Of a DNA stretch of 64,000 nucleotides, positions 29,057 through 37,562 are shown piece by piece (the first letter of the stretch is position 1; each line of letters starts with the position of its first letter). The notes beneath the pieces are model-generated. The model ran no database searches and had not been told where the DNA came from. It worked only from the letters and a program-made list of their open reading frames with translations. Location: assembly GCA_015665415.1 (NCBI GenBank), contig JADFAE010000014.1:186001-250000 (forward strand), given 5' to 3'. Made by a program: the position numbers and the translations under genes. This DNA is from Roseobacter sp. Lineage in GTDB: Bacteria; Pseudomonadota; Alphaproteobacteria; Rhodobacterales; Rhodobacteraceae.

Positions 29057-29605
29057 CAACAATTTGGCTTTCGCAACACAAGGCCCGCGCCTGCCCTTGG
29101 GGAGGCGTGAAGCGCCTTCCCGGGGGGAAGGTCAGGCGCGGGCCGTGCGGCCCAGGGGATCGCCCGCAACTGTTGCCTTCCAAAGCTGTCGGATCAGCGA
29201 GGGGCTCCGCCCGTCCTCGCCTCAAACAGTCCCCCAGACTGTTTGTCCCTGCGGGAACCGGCTTGAACTCCACGGGGGAAGGTCAGGCGCAGGCCTGACG
29301 GCCCAGGGGATCGCCCGCAACTGTTGTCTTCCAAAGCTGCCGACACCAGCGCGGGGTTCCGCCCGGTCAAACTTTAAACAACACGCCCCCCTATTTGGTA
29401 CTATGTGCCGCATTGCAAATCCGCCCGCATTTCAACTTTCCAGAAATATTCCCGCCGGAGGCATCCCAAGCTCGCAACCGCCCCTAACCCTCAGCTAAGT
29501 CACCTCATCCAAACCCACTCCAGCTAACAGTCGCGTGATGCCGGTTGCCCTGCGCGCTTGCGCTTTCTAACCTGAGGGCAGATCCCGGATCAGAAAGCCC
29601 CCCGC
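29057..29605. repeat. Repeat-rich gap with a 90-bp direct duplication
   Basis: A gap of about 550 bases holding no gene. Two copies of a 90-base unit (29122-29212 and 29273-29364) match at roughly nine of ten positions, both starting GGGGGAAGGTCAGGCGC. A hairpin with 12-bp arms (GGCCCGCGCCTG at 29081-29092, complement at 29132-29143) and another with 9-bp arms (CAAACAGTC at 29222-29230, complement at 29236-29244) are included. It resembles dispersed roseobacter intergenic repeats. Confidence 0.8.
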
Positions 29606-30370
29606 ATGACATTCATCGCCGACAACCAGTTGCTACTGATCCTGACGTTCTTTGTCGCGGGCCTCATCGGCACCGGTTTTCTGTTTCGCAAACCCGCAGG
29701 CCACCGCGCCTGGAAGCTGGCTGATCTGGTCTGGGTCATCCTGGGCGGCTTTGGCGCATTGGTTGCGGTTGTGGCCGGGATCTACACCTCCGACAGCTCC
29801 CATCTGGAACGCCAGATCGACGTCGCCTATGCGGCCACTTCGGCCTTTGACCGCGACGCCGCGCGCTTTCGGTTGCGGTTTTGTGATCCGGCTTATGATG
29901 GCGATATCGCAGTGCTCTGTGAGAAAATCGAGTTCCTTTCGGCCTCGACCGCGGGCAATGCCGAGCTGCCACTGTTCATCGCGGTGACCGATGAGGTGGC
30001 GCCCTTGCAGGGCATCACCTTCCTGCTGGGCGCGCGTGATCAGCGCCGCGAAATGCAGGATATGGCCGCCAAAGCAGATGCCTTTGACCCCGACGCCTTT
30101 CTGGTCTTCACCGCCCTGGATCAAGACACCCGGAGCGCGGTGGAAAACATGCGCCGCAAAGTCCCCACCATCGCGGCGGATTTTCTGATCCTGGCGCGGG
30201 CCTATGATGATCTCATCGCCCAGATCCAGCGGCTCAAGCAAGAATGGGAATACCTGCAGGACAATGCCTATATCCTGATGCTGCAACTCTTTGCCCTCTG
30301 TCTGGTGGGGTTTGCCGCGCCCTTTCGCCTCGGCAAATCACTGGTGGAACTGCTGCGCCCCTCTCGCTAA
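29606..30370 (+). CDS. Hypothetical inner-membrane protein
   Basis: A 254-residue protein with two N-terminal membrane helices (about 9-26 and 40-60) and one near the C-terminus (about 222-242). The middle 160 residues are soluble and largely helical, with three Cys. No domain is recognised. It precedes a thioesterase gene on the same strand by 33 bp, so the two may be cotranscribed. Confidence 0.75.
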   Translation: MTFIADNQLLLILTFFVAGLIGTGFLFRKPAGHRAWKLADLVWVILGGFGALVAVVAGIYTSDSSHLERQIDVAYAATSAFDRDAARFRLRFCDPAYDGDIAVLCEKIEFLSASTAGNAELPLFIAVTDEVAPLQGITFLLGARDQRREMQDMAAKADAFDPDAFLVFTALDQDTRSAVENMRRKVPTIAADFLILARAYDDLIAQIQRLKQEWEYLQDNAYILMLQLFALCLVGFAAPFRLGKSLVELLRPSR

Positions 30371-30403
30371 GCTCAGGGTCAAACAACAGAGAGCAGACCG
30401 CGT

Positions 30404-30817
30404 ATGAGCCCCCTTTCCACTGATCAGATCCAGGTCATTCTGGATGAAAACTTTGCCGATTGGGTCCGCGCCCTGGATCTGACGGTGACCAAGGCCTCAG
30501 CGCAGGCGGTGGAACTGCGCATGCCGCTGGCGGATCATCTGGCACGGGTGGGCGGCATCGTCTCTGGTCAGGCCCTGGCCGCCCTTGCCGATACCTCCAT
30601 GGTCCTGGCTGCGGTGGCCCATGCCGGCGAGATGAAGCTTTTTGCCACCACCGATCTGCACAGCCAGTTTCTGCGCCCCGGCAGGGGCACGGCGATCCTG
30701 TGCCGCGCCGAAGTGGTGCGGGCCGGCAAGGCGCTGGTCTTTGCCCGCGCCGAAATGTCTGAAGAAAGCAGCGGCAAACTGGTCTCCACAGCGACCGCCA
30801 CATTCTACGCGCCCTAA
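30404..30817 (+). CDS. PaaI/hotdog-fold thioesterase
   Basis: A 137-residue hotdog-fold protein of the PaaI/YdiI type. The signature HLARVGGIVSGQALAALADTSM includes the substrate-site Gly-rich turn and Asp of acyl-CoA thioesterases; the second half (TTDLHSQFLRPGRGTAI) is also typical. Acyl-CoA substrate is unknown. It is followed after 19 bp by a glycosylase gene. Confidence 0.88.
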   Translation: MSPLSTDQIQVILDENFADWVRALDLTVTKASAQAVELRMPLADHLARVGGIVSGQALAALADTSMVLAAVAHAGEMKLFATTDLHSQFLRPGRGTAILCRAEVVRAGKALVFARAEMSEESSGKLVSTATATFYAP

Positions 30818-30836
30818 CCCCGGAAAAAGGCCCCCC

Positions 30837-31496
30837 ATGCGCAGCTTTGAAGAGATCTACGAGATATCGGCCGCACGCCATGGCGGCGCAGAGGCGCTGG
30901 AGACCAAGCTGATCCGCCCGGATCCGGATGTCACCAATCTGCCAGAGGACCGCTGGTTGTCGCTGATGACCAAATGCATCTTTCAGGCCGGGTTCAGCTG
31001 GAAAGTGATCGAGGCAAAATGGCCCGGTTTCGAGGCGGCCTTTGACCAATTCGCCCTCGGTCCCAACGCCTTCATGGATGATGAGAAGTTTGACGCCTTG
31101 CTGCGCAACACCGAGATCGTGCGCAACGGAGCCAAGATCCAGACCGTGCGCGACAATGCCGGATTTTTGCTGGATCTGCGCAGTGAGGGCGGCGCCGCAG
31201 AGGTTTTTGGCTCCTGGCCCGACAGCGATTTCATCGGGCTGTTGGAGATGATGAAAAAGCGTGGCAGTCGCTTGGGCGGCAATACCGGCCAGATGGTGAT
31301 GCGCTTTGCCGGGCGCGACGGCTTTGTGCTGTCCAAGGACGTGACAGGTCGGCTGATCGCCGAAAGGGTGATCGACAAGCCCGCCACCTCCAAGACCGCG
31401 CTGAAGTCGGTACAGGCGGCCTTTAACGACTGGCAACAACAATCCGAACGCTCGCTGATGGAGATCAGCCGGGTTCTGGCCATGAGCTGCGGATAA
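30837..31496 (+). CDS. DNA-3-methyladenine glycosylase I-type protein
   Basis: A 219-residue helical protein resembling Tag-type base-excision glycosylases (LMTKCIFQAGFSWKVIEAKWPGFEAAF and the following helices match the Tag pattern). A zinc-site Cys/His set like that of classical Tag is not obvious, so this belongs to the divergent alphaproteobacterial group. The ATG at 30837 was chosen; the longer frame overlaps the thioesterase in another frame and is rejected. Confidence 0.75.
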   Translation: MRSFEEIYEISAARHGGAEALETKLIRPDPDVTNLPEDRWLSLMTKCIFQAGFSWKVIEAKWPGFEAAFDQFALGPNAFMDDEKFDALLRNTEIVRNGAKIQTVRDNAGFLLDLRSEGGAAEVFGSWPDSDFIGLLEMMKKRGSRLGGNTGQMVMRFAGRDGFVLSKDVTGRLIAERVIDKPATSKTALKSVQAAFNDWQQQSERSLMEISRVLAMSCG

Positions 31497-31568
31497 CAGG
31501 CGGGAACACCAGATGTATGGAACCACACAGCACGATGGCTTGATGCCAAACGACGCAAAGCCTGACCA

Positions 31569-32264
31569 ATGAACCTGCGCTTTGGCCTGATCCTTTGCCT
31601 GCTCTTGCCCCTGGCCACGGCCTGCGGTCGCCCCCTCAGCGAGGCCGAACGCAGCTTTCTATCCGATATTCACGGCGAAGATCTGGATATGGAACGCCTG
31701 CGCCTGGTCAAAGGCGCGCCGGTGGCCGCCGTTACCTTTCGCCGCAAGCCCCGCCCCCGGGTGACCTGCCGCGAGCGCATTTTGCCACCGGTGAAAGAAG
31801 AGGCGATCGTCACCTCCTCGCCCGCCGCCGTGGCGCTGTTCAACCGGATCTTTTTTACCAAAGACTGGTACACCGAGAACTACATGCCCGCCTATCCGGA
31901 GCGGCTGTATCTGGTAGAGGCGATGTTGCTGGCCCATGAGGCAACCCATGTCTGGCAATGGCAGAACCGGCGCGAAACCGGATATCACCCCCTGCGGGCT
32001 GCCGCCGAGCATGGTGCCAGCCCCGATCCCTATCTCTTTGCCCTGGACAGCAGCCCGGATTTCCTCAGCTACGGCTATGAACAACAAGGTGCCATCGTCG
32101 AGGAATATGTCTGCTGTCGCGCTTTGGCCCCGCAGGCGGCCCGCAGCAAGCGCCTGCACAAGATGCTGAAGGCGGTGATGCCGGTCACCGACCTGCCCCA
32201 AAGCCGCCAAAGCGATGTCTACCTGCCTTGGAAAGACGCGGAACTAACCGGGATCTGCGCTTGA
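31569..32264 (+). CDS. Putative lipoprotein with HExxH motif
   Basis: A 231-residue exported protein. The N-terminus is a lipoprotein signal with a lipobox ending LATAC (Cys19). The motif AHEATHVWQWQNR contains HEATH, the zinc-peptidase HExxH pattern, with possible third ligands further on (EHG or the Glu of EEYVC). A periplasmic metallopeptidase-like role is plausible but unproven. It follows the glycosylase gene by 72 bp. Confidence 0.7.
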   Translation: MNLRFGLILCLLLPLATACGRPLSEAERSFLSDIHGEDLDMERLRLVKGAPVAAVTFRRKPRPRVTCRERILPPVKEEAIVTSSPAAVALFNRIFFTKDWYTENYMPAYPERLYLVEAMLLAHEATHVWQWQNRRETGYHPLRAAAEHGASPDPYLFALDSSPDFLSYGYEQQGAIVEEYVCCRALAPQAARSKRLHKMLKAVMPVTDLPQSRQSDVYLPWKDAELTGICA

Positions 32265-32426
32265 ACGGCTGTGGTCCGGCCTGAGCTTTCCAGCACCAGT
32301 CAAATAGGTGCAGGTAGAAATACGGAGGGCTGGCTTTGCCACTTGATCCTGCAACACGCTGCCGCTCTAGTTGGCACCATCGGTTGGATTGGACCAATTG
32401 GATCAAACGCAAGGCAGGACCAAAGC

Positions 32427-32861
32427 ATGCTTCATTACGCGCTTATTATGTTGGCGGCTGGCCTTGGTATTCCGGTTCTGGCCGCACTCAACGCAGCCCT
32501 TGGTCAATTTGTCAGCTCTCCTGCAGCGGCAGGGGTAGTCTTGTTCGCCGTCGCGTCAATGGCGGCACTTGCCTATTGTCTGATCAGGGGGCCTGCCGCC
32601 CTGATGCTGCTGCCAGGCGCGCCAAAACACCTGTTCTTTGCCGGGTTATTGGTGGCGTTCTACGTTTTGTCGATCACCCATGTGGCGCCACATTTCGGCG
32701 TTGGCAATGCGGTGTTCTTTGTTTTGCTGGGGCAGTTGGTGAGCGCCGCGGCAATCGACCATTTTGGCCTCTTTGGGGCCCAGGTCAGCCCCCTCACCCT
32801 GATGCGCGCCACCGGAATTTCAGTGATGGCACTGGGGGTCTGGATTACCCAGCTCGCCTAG
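32427..32861 (+). CDS. DMT family transporter (YdcZ/DUF606 type)
   Basis: A 144-residue inner-membrane protein with five hydrophobic helices. The YdcZ/DUF606 pattern is seen in LGIPVLAALNAALGQFVSSP and ALGVWIT. These are single-half members of the drug/metabolite transporter superfamily with unknown substrates. The ATG at 32427 starts the first helix; the longer frame is rejected. Convergent with lolD. Confidence 0.8.
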   Translation: MLHYALIMLAAGLGIPVLAALNAALGQFVSSPAAAGVVLFAVASMAALAYCLIRGPAALMLLPGAPKHLFFAGLLVAFYVLSITHVAPHFGVGNAVFFVLLGQLVSAAAIDHFGLFGAQVSPLTLMRATGISVMALGVWITQLA

Positions 32862-32872
32862 GGTCAGACGAG

Positions 32873-33556
32873 CTAAAAATCGACCAGAACCCCGTTCTCC
32901 AGCTTGACCCGTCGATCCATGCGCGCGGCAAGCTCGTGATTGTGGGTGGCCACCAGTGCCGACAGGCCGGTTCCCGAAACCAGATCCATCAGCGCGGCAA
33001 AGACCTGATCCGAGGTGCCTGGATCCAGATTGCCGGTTGGCTCATCCGCCAGCAGCACCCGCGGGGCATTGGCCAGCGCGCGGCAAAAGGCCACCCGCTG
33101 CTGTTCGCCGCCGGACAGGGCCGCAGGCCGATGCTTGGCACGATCCGACAGGCCGACCATCTCCAGCAACTCCTGCGCGCGCGCCTCGGCTGATGCCTGT
33201 GCAATGCCATTGGCCAGCTGTGGCAGAACGATGTTTTCCAGCGCCGTGAATTCGGGCAACAGATGGTGGAACTGATAGACAAAACCCACATCCTGCCGCC
33301 TAAGGGCTGTGCGGCGACCGTCGCCTTTGCCCCTCGCCTCCTGGCCAGCCACCTGCACCGATCCAGCATCTGGGGCGTCCAGCAACCCGGCAATATGCAG
33401 CAGGGTGGATTTACCTGCCCCCGAAGGTGCCACCAGCGCCACCATCTCGCCGGGCTTCAGGGTCAGATCGACCCCCCGCAGCACATCGATCTGCGTGGGC
33501 GTGCCGTGATTGTAAGACTTGGTGACTGATTTCAGTTCCAGAACAGCATCACTCAT
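32873..33556 (-). CDS. lolD: Lipoprotein-releasing ABC transporter ATPase LolD
   Basis: A 227-residue ABC ATPase. Walker [15 protein letters not shown]-loop [16 protein letters not shown], signature [15 protein letters not shown], Walker [13 protein letters not shown] and H-loop THNHELA are all present. With the LolC/E-type permease it extracts lipoproteins from the inner membrane for transport by LolA. Its start overlaps the permease stop by 8 bp, indicating coupling. Confidence 0.95.
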   Translation of the reverse strand: MSDAVLELKSVTKSYNHGTPTQIDVLRGVDLTLKPGEMVALVAPSGAGKSTLLHIAGLLDAPDAGSVQVAGQEARGKGDGRRTALRRQDVGFVYQFHHLLPEFTALENIVLPQLANGIAQASAEARAQELLEMVGLSDRAKHRPAALSGGEQQRVAFCRALANAPRVLLADEPTGNLDPGTSDQVFAALMDLVSGTGLSALVATHNHELAARMDRRVKLENGVLVDF

Positions 33557-34835
33557 AGCGCAGCGCCTCTACCGGGTTGAGCCGGGCTGCTCGCCGGGCT
33601 GGAAAAATTGTCACCACAAAAGACAGCCCCAGGGACAGCCCCACCGCGGACAGCACATCCCTTAGGTTCAGCTCTGCCGGCAGCGCATAGATGCCCCGGA
33701 TCGCCGGATCCCAGACGCCACCGCCCATGACAAAATTCACGAATGAAAAGATCGGATCGATGTAGCTGGCAAAGAGACAGCCCAGAATGACGCCAAAGAC
33801 CGTCCCCAGCACACCGGTGAAGGCTCCGCAGATAAAGAACACCCGCATCACCGATCCTTCGCTCAGGCCGATGGTGCGCAGGATGCCGATATCGCGGCCC
33901 TTGTTCTTGACCAGCATGATCAACCCGGAGACGATGTTCATCGTCGCAATCAGCACTAGGATCGACAGGATGATGAACATCACATTGTCTTCGACCTCCA
34001 GCGCACGCAGAAAACCGCCCGAGGCATCGCGCCAGGTCCAAACCCCAACCGCGCCATCCGCCGCCCGCAACAGCGGCAGGACCATCAGGTCCACCGCTTC
34101 TGGCTCTTGGATCATCACCTCGATCTCATCGGCGACGCCTTCGCGATTGAAAAAACTCTGCGCCTCCGCAAAGGGCATATACAAGCGGGTGCGATCAATG
34201 TCGTAGCGCCCGGCCGTAAAGACATAGACCACCTCATAGGCTTTGACCCGGGGGCTGGTGCCAAAGGGCGTTTTGACCCCATTGGGCGAAATCAGCTTGA
34301 TCCGGTCCCCGACACTGACCCCCAATTCGCGGGCCACCCCTGATCCAATGGCTACACCCTCTTCAAACCGAGAGAGATCACCGATGGCACCGTCGCTCCC
34401 GGCAACGCCCGGGATGGTCAGAATGCCGGCCTTGGCGATGCCAAAGACCTCAACACCCGCGTTGCGCTGGCGCGAATTGGCCATGACCTGGCCCTTGATC
34501 AGAGGGGCGGCCCGGATCACCCCGGGCACCTTGGCCACCCGCGCCGCCATGGCGTCAAAATCCTTGAGGCTGCGTTCAAACTGCCCGGCCTCATTCAGCT
34601 CTCCGTGGGAATAGAGCGTCACATGGGCATTGGCCCCCAAAATGGTGCCGACAAATTCCGATCGAAACCCGGAACGCACCGCCAGGGTGGCAATCAGCGC
34701 AAAGACCGCCAGGGTGATCCCGATGAGGCTGATCCAGGTCATCACCGACACGCCCCCCTCGGCGCGGCGCGCGCGCAGGTAACGCCAGGCAATCATCCAT
34801 TCAAATCGCGCAAAAGGCGCTGGGGTTGTGGCCAT
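33549..34835 (-). CDS. Lipoprotein-releasing system permease (LolC/LolE family)
   Basis: A 428-residue permease with the MacB/FtsX-like layout: one N-terminal membrane helix (about 28-50), a large periplasmic domain, and three C-terminal helices. The N-terminal [30 protein letters not shown] is characteristic. A single LolC/E gene plus LolD suggests a homodimeric permease (LolF-like) as in other alphaproteobacteria. AGGAG precedes the ATG at 34835. Confidence 0.93.
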   Translation of the reverse strand: MATTPAPFARFEWMIAWRYLRARRAEGGVSVMTWISLIGITLAVFALIATLAVRSGFRSEFVGTILGANAHVTLYSHGELNEAGQFERSLKDFDAMAARVAKVPGVIRAAPLIKGQVMANSRQRNAGVEVFGIAKAGILTIPGVAGSDGAIGDLSRFEEGVAIGSGVARELGVSVGDRIKLISPNGVKTPFGTSPRVKAYEVVYVFTAGRYDIDRTRLYMPFAEAQSFFNREGVADEIEVMIQEPEAVDLMVLPLLRAADGAVGVWTWRDASGGFLRALEVEDNVMFIILSILVLIATMNIVSGLIMLVKNKGRDIGILRTIGLSEGSVMRVFFICGAFTGVLGTVFGVILGCLFASYIDPIFSFVNFVMGGGVWDPAIRGIYALPAELNLRDVLSAVGLSLGLSFVVTIFPARRAARLNPVEALRYE

Positions 34836-34970
34836 GAGGGCTCCTGCTCGCAGTTTTGCGCCAAACTGGGCTTTACTGCAGTCAGGGTCAAGCGACACCT
34901 GCCGGATCGGCCATTCTCTACCAGTACATTCTCTTGCAATACCTGTGCGCCACATTTTGCAAGAGCCGGA

Positions 34971-35222
34971 TCATAGACCCGGACCGGGAGAGTTCAGAAT
35001 ATCCGCCACAGCGATCAATCTGTTGTTGGCGCAGGCACGCCCACGCGCTTCGGCCAGCAAAGCATCCGAGATTTGTCCCTCCTCGCGCGGCACCGGACCG
35101 GTGTAGCCAGGACAAAGCTGCAACAGATCCGCAGGCACCCTGGGCGGCGGCACAACGGGCTCAGGGAGTGGTGGCGTACAGGCGCTCAGCAGTGGCAGAC
35201 AGCAAAGAAGACAAAGGCGCAT
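34971..35222 (-). CDS. Rz1-like outer-membrane spanin lipoprotein
   Basis: An 83-residue lipoprotein with a very short signal and lipobox LLSAC (Cys16), followed by a Pro-rich stretch (PPLPEPVVPPP), the features of phage o-spanins. It overlaps the 3' end of the Rz-like gene by 62 bases in another frame, the classic Rz/Rz1 arrangement. GGAGGG lies upstream of its ATG. It would bridge to the i-spanin to disrupt the outer membrane in the last step of lysis. Confidence 0.82.
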   Translation of the reverse strand: MRLCLLCCLPLLSACTPPLPEPVVPPPRVPADLLQLCPGYTGPVPREEGQISDALLAEARGRACANNRLIAVADILNSPGPGL

Positions 35223-35493
35223 CACGGCCCTCCATCTGTTGCAATTCATTGGACAGGACCGACCAGCGGCGCGCCTCATCGGCGGCGCGGGCCAGATGGG
35301 CCCGGTGGATGCGGGCGGCCTCGGCGGCGCGCTCAAGCTCCGACTGGGCTCTGTGCAGGCGGGTTGTTGTTGCCGCCAGATCCGCTTGCAAACGCGCCCT
35401 TTCGCCGATCACAGCGCCCAGCCAGCAGGCCATGGCAACAAGGGCTGCGGCCGCGCTCAGGCCTGGCAGATGGCGCAAGATCCAAAACCACAT
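35161..35493 (-). CDS. Rz-like inner-membrane spanin
   Basis: A 110-residue protein with one N-terminal membrane helix (about 12-32) and a periplasmic Ala/Arg/Glu-rich coiled coil (LQADLAATTTRLHRAQSELERA), as in i-spanins. Its ATG overlaps the endolysin stop (TGATG), and Rz1 starts inside its 3' end. It has no detectable enzymatic motif, which fits a spanin. Confidence 0.8.
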   Translation of the reverse strand: MWFWILRHLPGLSAAAALVAMACWLGAVIGERARLQADLAATTTRLHRAQSELERAAEAARIHRAHLARAADEARRWSVLSNELQQMEGRDAPLSSLLSATAERLYATTP

Positions 35494-36218
35494 CACGCGC
35501 CCTCCGCAAGGGCAGCGTGGCACATTTCCATTTCCGAGAGCCGCCGATTGGTCAATCCCCGCCAGACACGCCCCCCCGCCCGGTTCCAGCGCCTCAGCTC
35601 ATCGCAGGCCCCGGCCAGATCACCGGCATTGGCACGGCGCATCAGGGTCGAGCCACAGGCCGCCGCCACGCCAACATTGTAAGTCCAGGAGACCAAGGCA
35701 ATCTTCATTCCCAAGGGCAGCTCCACCTTCAGGCAGCGATCCAAAGCCGCCTCATAGTGCAGGATCTCGCGCGCCAGCATCTGATCGCATTCTGCAGCAC
35801 TGTAGCTGTCCCCCGGCTGCACCCCCTTGGTCTCGCCGTAGCAGACGGTCCAGACCCCAACGACATCCTGATAGGCGCTGGTCCGCAGCCCTTCCCAATC
35901 GCCGATAAAGGAGACCGCCGTTGTCAGCGCAAGCCCGCCGCCAGCGATCAACCCCAGGGTGCCTGTGCGGATCGCCCCGCTTTGATCGCGGCGAAAGCGC
36001 TTGAGGCCAGAGAGGCGGCTTTGCAGCACCAGACGCGCCGGAATGGCCAGCACCTGACACAGGGCCGAGGTCACGGCAAACCAGACCGGGGGCCAGCCAA
36101 TCATCGCCGGGCTGACCAGAGCAAAGAACAGCCCCGCCATGGCCATCAGACTGGCCAAGATCAACCAGATGCTCGAAGAACCAGTCAAAACGGTCTTCCA
36201 GTTCGAAATCACTGTCAT
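35493..36218 (-). CDS. Phage-type endolysin (GH24 lysozyme) with membrane helices
   Basis: A 241-residue muramidase. The catalytic triad has the T4-lysozyme spacing E-8-D-5-T: Glu109, Asp118, Thr124 in EGLRTSAYQDVVGVWTVCYG. The first 105 residues hold three hydrophobic helices (about 17-40, 44-62 and 86-104), so it is membrane-anchored and the N-terminus may act as a holin or signal-anchor. The ATG at 36218 has GGGGGCG upstream. It leads a three-gene lysis cassette with Rz and Rz1; no other phage gene is nearby. Confidence 0.88.
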   Translation of the reverse strand: MTVISNWKTVLTGSSSIWLILASLMAMAGLFFALVSPAMIGWPPVWFAVTSALCQVLAIPARLVLQSRLSGLKRFRRDQSGAIRTGTLGLIAGGGLALTTAVSFIGDWEGLRTSAYQDVVGVWTVCYGETKGVQPGDSYSAAECDQMLAREILHYEAALDRCLKVELPLGMKIALVSWTYNVGVAAACGSTLMRRANAGDLAGACDELRRWNRAGGRVWRGLTNRRLSEMEMCHAALAEGA

Positions 36219-36731
36219 GATCGCCCCCAATGCAAAAAGCCCCCACCGCTGGCAAACCTACCTAAAGGCCAATATTTGACAGTGCATTAGGCAAGCGCGC
36301 GCAGGACCTGCAATCAGGCCCGCTCGCCCCGAAAACAGGGAAACCTGCAGACAGAAGTTCGAATTGCCCCATGCGCATCGCAATCGCCGACCCCAATTCC
36401 AATCCGGCAAAAACAGCTAGGATGCGTGCAGGGTTTCTATGATATCGCGCGCCTGTGCGATGTCAGGCGATACAGAACAAAAGCGCCCTCACTATCCAGA
36501 TCGCAGTCCATGAGGAGGTGATCAATTCGGCCCAGATCTTGAAAACCCGCCCGTCATTTTACCCCGTCTAATTGACCAGGATTTTGGCATCATCACCGGT
36601 CGCAACCATTGAGCGCCGTTCAAAAACGCATCGCTGGTGCGGCAAACTGATCCAGGGCTCACGAACTTGGAGAACAGTTTGCGTAGCAGAACTCTCAGAC
36701 AAAAATTCGAAAGTATTTCAAAGGGGTAGGA
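36219..36731. other. Gap between lysis cassette and tRNA-Val
   Basis: About 510 bases with no convincing gene, no integrase remnant and no visible copy of the tRNA 3' end. It probably carries the cassette promoter; I could not define one confidently. Confidence 0.4.
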
Positions 36732-36806
36732 TGGTGGGTGATAAGAGATTTGAACTCCTGACATCTTCGATGTGAACGAAGCGCTCTACCACTGAGCTAA
36801 TCACCC
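36732..36806 (-). tRNA. tRNA-Val(CAC)
   Basis: Read on the minus strand: acceptor stem GGGTGAT pairs fully with ATCACCC, D-arm TAGCTCAGTGGTAGAGC, anticodon stem CTTCG/CGAAG around TTCACAT giving anticodon CAC (Val, GUG codons), a T-arm with TTCAAAT, and an encoded CCA end (36732-36734). Length 75 with CCA is normal. Confidence 0.93.
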
Positions 36807-36816
36807 GTGAGGCCGG

Positions 36817-36845
36817 GTACTATCCTCAGCTTGGCTCCGATGCAA
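36817..36845 (-). promoter_or_regulatory. Candidate promoter for tRNA-Val
   Basis: On the minus strand TTGCAT, 17 bases, then TAGTAC, ending about 10 bases before the tRNA 5' end. It overlaps the 3' end of the HU-like gene. Confidence 0.5.
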
Positions 36846-37383
36846 GAGGGGATGCGGAAGATTTTGCCTCTGCTGCGTCACTTCCTTGGCCAGGCGCATT
36901 GATGGCAAGCGGCTGACGCAAGCGGCAGATATGAACGGTCCCATTGCTGCGCTCTTCGCTGCGGTTGAGGTGCAGCTTGCCAAAGGGCTTGAGGTTGAGA
37001 TCGCGCCCCGAGGCCACCGTTTCGCCGAGAATTTCCAACAGGGATTCAACAACCGGCTTGGCATCCTTCTTCTTGATGCCAGAGCGCAGGACCACCTCCT
37101 CGATCAATTCTTTTTTGTTAAGCGCCGGCATCTTGACCACTGGTTGCGCGGCCTTGACGACCACCGGGCTGGGTTCCTGTCCGGCAGCCAGCGCGACAGG
37201 CGGAACCGGATCTGTCTTTGCCGTCTCTGGTGTTGATCGGCTGACCCCGGCCGTGGATGTCACCTTAGGCAGTGGCGTTTTTGCCGTAGAGGTTTTGCGC
37301 ACTGCGCTTTTGCCTGTTGTAGTTTTTGGTGACGTTGTTTTGCCTGTCGTTGCCTTGCGGCTGGTTGTCTTACTGCTCGTCAT
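36826..37383 (-). CDS. HU-family DNA-binding protein with Lys/Thr-rich tail
   Basis: A 185-residue nucleoid-associated protein. The HU/IHF fold begins near residue 88 (LNKKELIEEVVLRSGIKKKDAKPVVESLLEILGETVASGRDLNLKPFGKLHLN). The first 85 residues are a low-complexity K/T/S/P extension with repeated KTTS/KTTT-like units, resembling histone H1-like tails; the last 25 residues are an acidic-neutral tail. Normal HU is about 90 residues, so this is about twice that. The ATG at 37383 has GAGG upstream. A perfect CtrA-type box lies about 85 bp upstream. Confidence 0.87.
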   Translation of the reverse strand: MTSSKTTSRKATTGKTTSPKTTTGKSAVRKTSTAKTPLPKVTSTAGVSRSTPETAKTDPVPPVALAAGQEPSPVVVKAAQPVVKMPALNKKELIEEVVLRSGIKKKDAKPVVESLLEILGETVASGRDLNLKPFGKLHLNRSEERSNGTVHICRLRQPLAINAPGQGSDAAEAKSSASPLASEPS

Positions 37384-37464
37384 GATGCGCCTCATTTTCT
37401 GATTGTTGCTTGTTCATCATTGCCTTTGACCCTAGGGGCAGGCGGATTGGAAAGCCAGCGCATT

Positions 37465-37483
37465 GGTTAACAAAGGGTTAACC
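37465..37483. promoter_or_regulatory. CtrA-type box and palindrome upstream of the HU-like gene
   Basis: GGTTAACAAAGGGTTAACC contains TTAA-N7-TTAAC, the full CtrA consensus, on both strands because it is also a 7-bp inverted repeat (GGTTAAC/GTTAACC). It lies 82-100 bp upstream of the HU-like start. The Lrp gene's stop is 80 bp beyond. Confidence 0.55.
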
Positions 37484-37562
37484 TGTGACTTTTTCCAAAT
37501 CCGCCCGCTGTACAGCGGCGCGCGCCCTTGTGGCAATTCGACTTCAGGCTTGCGGCAGGGCA

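Noticed and set aside
30642-30836. N-terminal extension of the glycosylase-like gene
   Set aside because: It overlaps the thioesterase in a different frame and the family N-terminus begins at 30837.
34971-36806. att-site duplication of the tRNA-Val 3' end
   Set aside because: I looked for a second copy of the tRNA 3' end on the far side of the lysis cassette and found none, so a classic integration site is not claimed.
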